Part shown: one piece after another, positions 12,499-13,577 of the stretch
Layout: the number at the start of each line of letters is the position of its first letter
Position numbering within the stretch: the stretch's first letter is position 1
Origin: Pseudonocardia sp.
GTDB taxonomy: Bacteria > Actinomycetota > Actinomycetes > Mycobacteriales > Pseudonocardiaceae
DNA length: 13,577 nt
Assembly: GCA_030453005.1 (NCBI GenBank)
Contig: JAKDLE010000018.1
Coordinates: 1 to 13,577, forward strand
Reading direction: 5' to 3'
The notes under the pieces: generated by a model
Told to the model about the DNA's origin: nothing
The model's input: only the letters and a program-made list of their open reading frames with translations
Database searches by the model: none
Made by a program: the position numbers and the translations under genes

Positions 12499-13577
12499 GT
12501 GTCCGCTCCCCACCGTATCCGTGCACTGTTGGTCACCGTGGCGCTGCTCACCGTGACCGTCGGCTGCGGTCTGTTCGACGGCGGAGGGCCCGAGGGCACG
12601 GCCCGGGAGTACCTGGCCGCCTGGAGTGCCGGTGACGCGGCCGGCGCCGCAGCTCTCACCGACGACCCGGCCGCCGCCGCGGAGCTGCTGTCCGCCACCC
12701 GTGAGGCACTGGCCCCGGTCAGCCTGTCGGCGACCGTGCGGCAGGTGCGCACCGCCACCGACCGGGCGACGGCCTCGGTCGACGTCACCTGGGACCTGGG
12801 GGAGGGGCGCACCTGGAGCTACCTCGGCGAGCTGGAGCTGACAGTGGTCCCCGAGGAGTCGGGCTGGAAGATCCGCTTCGACCCCACGGCCGTGCACCCG
12901 GAACTCGGCGCCGGGCAGCGGCTCGCGGTGACCGCCGAGCCCGCGCCGCCCGCGCCGGTCGTCGACCGGGTCGGCGCACCGCTGCTGCAGGCCACCACCG
13001 TGGTGACGGTGCTGCTCGACCGCACCGCGACGGGCGACCTCCCCGCCGTCACCTCGACCCTGGCCGCCGCGCTCACCCCGCTCGACCCGGCCATCACCGA
13101 GGCGTCGATCACCGACGGCGCCGCCCGCACCCCGGACGGACAGGCGTACGCGGTGGCCGTGCTGCGGGAGACCGACTACCGGTCCGTCCGGGACGCCATC
13201 CACGACCTGCCGGGCGTGCGGTTCACCACCGGTGAGCGGCTGCTCGCGCCCGACGCGGGGTTCGCCCGCCAGGTGCTGCCCGCGGTCCGCGCCGAGGTGG
13301 CCGCGCAGCTCGACGGCGTCGCGGGCTGGTCGGTGCGGGCGCTCAACGGAGCGGGCGCCACCGTGCGCACCCTCGTCGAGACGCCGCCGCAGCCGGGCAC
13401 CACGGTGGCCACCGGACTCGACCGGGGCCTGCAGACCGCCGCCGAGGACGCCGTCGAACCGATCGGGCAGCAGGCGATGATCGTGGCGGTCGCCCCGTCG
13501 ACGGGAGAGATCCTGGCCGTCGCACAGAACGACGCAGCCGATACGCAGGGGCCGGTGGCGCTACTCGGTCGCTACCC
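12499..13577 (+). CDS. Penicillin-binding lipoprotein, 3' end missing (PBP-lipo, Rv2864c-like)
   Basis: At least 359 aa, running off the window. The N-terminus is a lipoprotein-type signal: HRIR, a hydrophobic stretch (ALLVTVALLTVTVG), then Cys23. The -3 residue is Thr, so the lipobox is imperfect. Next comes an NTF2-like MecA_N domain (about 32-145; EGTAREYLAAWSAGDAAGAAALT, WKIRFDPTAVHPELGAGQ), then a PBP dimerisation-type region. The start of the transpeptidase is at about 310 (LDRGLQTAAEDAVEPIGQQAMIVAVAPSTGEILAVAQND). The sequence ends at LLGRYP, just before the catalytic STFK-type serine motif expected there. It would be an exported, membrane-anchored D,D-transpeptidase of peptidoglycan cross-linking. 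GTG 12499 is set by the -10 box and signal peptide. Position downstream of ispG and the GNAT gene matches M. tuberculosis. Confidence 0.93.
   Translation, partial: MSAPHRIRALLVTVALLTVTVGCGLFDGGGPEGTAREYLAAWSAGDAAGAAALTDDPAAAAELLSATREALAPVSLSATVRQVRTATDRATASVDVTWDLGEGRTWSYLGELELTVVPEESGWKIRFDPTAVHPELGAGQRLAVTAEPAPPAPVVDRVGAPLLQATTVVTVLLDRTATGDLPAVTSTLAAALTPLDPAITEASITDGAARTPDGQAYAVAVLRETDYRSVRDAIHDLPGVRFTTGERLLAPDAGFARQVLPAVRAEVAAQLDGVAGWSVRALNGAGATVRTLVETPPQPGTTVATGLDRGLQTAAEDAVEPIGQQAMIVAVAPSTGEILAVAQNDAADTQGPVALLGRY

Noticed and set aside
11872..13203. 443-aa open frame on - spanning rfbC and the penicillin-binding gene
   Set aside because: Contradicted by rfbC in another frame and by the PBP on the opposite strand.

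Overview
High-GC actinobacterial chromosome, most like Pseudonocardia or a close relative. Signs of this are the codon use, many GTG starts, apparently leaderless genes, 4-bp ATGA/GTGA gene junctions and gene order. All identifications rest on reading motifs and on remembered family sequences; no database search was run. Every gene appears intact except the two cut by the window edges, and I see no rRNA, tRNA, CRISPR array, insertion sequence or prophage.

Layout. (1) 1-2792: the 3' part of the polyprenyl diphosphate synthase gene uppS and a small YbjN-like partner on +. On the - strand are an uncharacterised protein (possibly HEPN-like) and a translationally coupled zinc-regulator pair, smtB-zur. 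This resembles the M. tuberculosis Rv2358-Rv2361c neighbourhood. (2) 2793-4067 (+): an ABM-like small protein coupled to a Mug-type uracil-DNA glycosylase, then an SMR efflux protein. (3) 4085-5306 (-): a DUF2631 membrane protein and a standalone LigD-type polymerase domain, forming one operon that converges on the SMR gene at a hairpin. (4) 5375-10554 (+): dxr, rip1 and a HAD-type phosphatase joined by 4-bp overlaps, then ispG and a DUF4081/GNAT acetyltransferase. This matches the M. tuberculosis dxr-rip1-gcpE-Rv2867c order except for the extra HAD gene. (5) 10567-12398 (-): a SAF-domain oxidoreductase and an rfbC-type sugar epimerase, inserted as a two-gene cassette. (6) 12499-end (+): the N-terminal part of a penicillin-binding lipoprotein, as at Rv2864c.

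How they fit together. dxr and ispG are MEP-pathway enzymes that make isoprenoid precursors, and uppS builds the C50/C55 lipid carrier from them. Rip1 and the PBP act at the envelope that carrier serves, and rfbC would feed activated deoxysugars to it. The zinc regulators and the two DNA-repair-type proteins (Mug, PolDom) are separate themes. Most of the window is conserved core genome. The least explained parts are the unknown protein at 1105-1758, the sugar cassette at 10567-12398, the HAD gene in the rip1-ispG gap, and several small palindromes in intergenic DNA. I did not find a clear new defence or mobile system.
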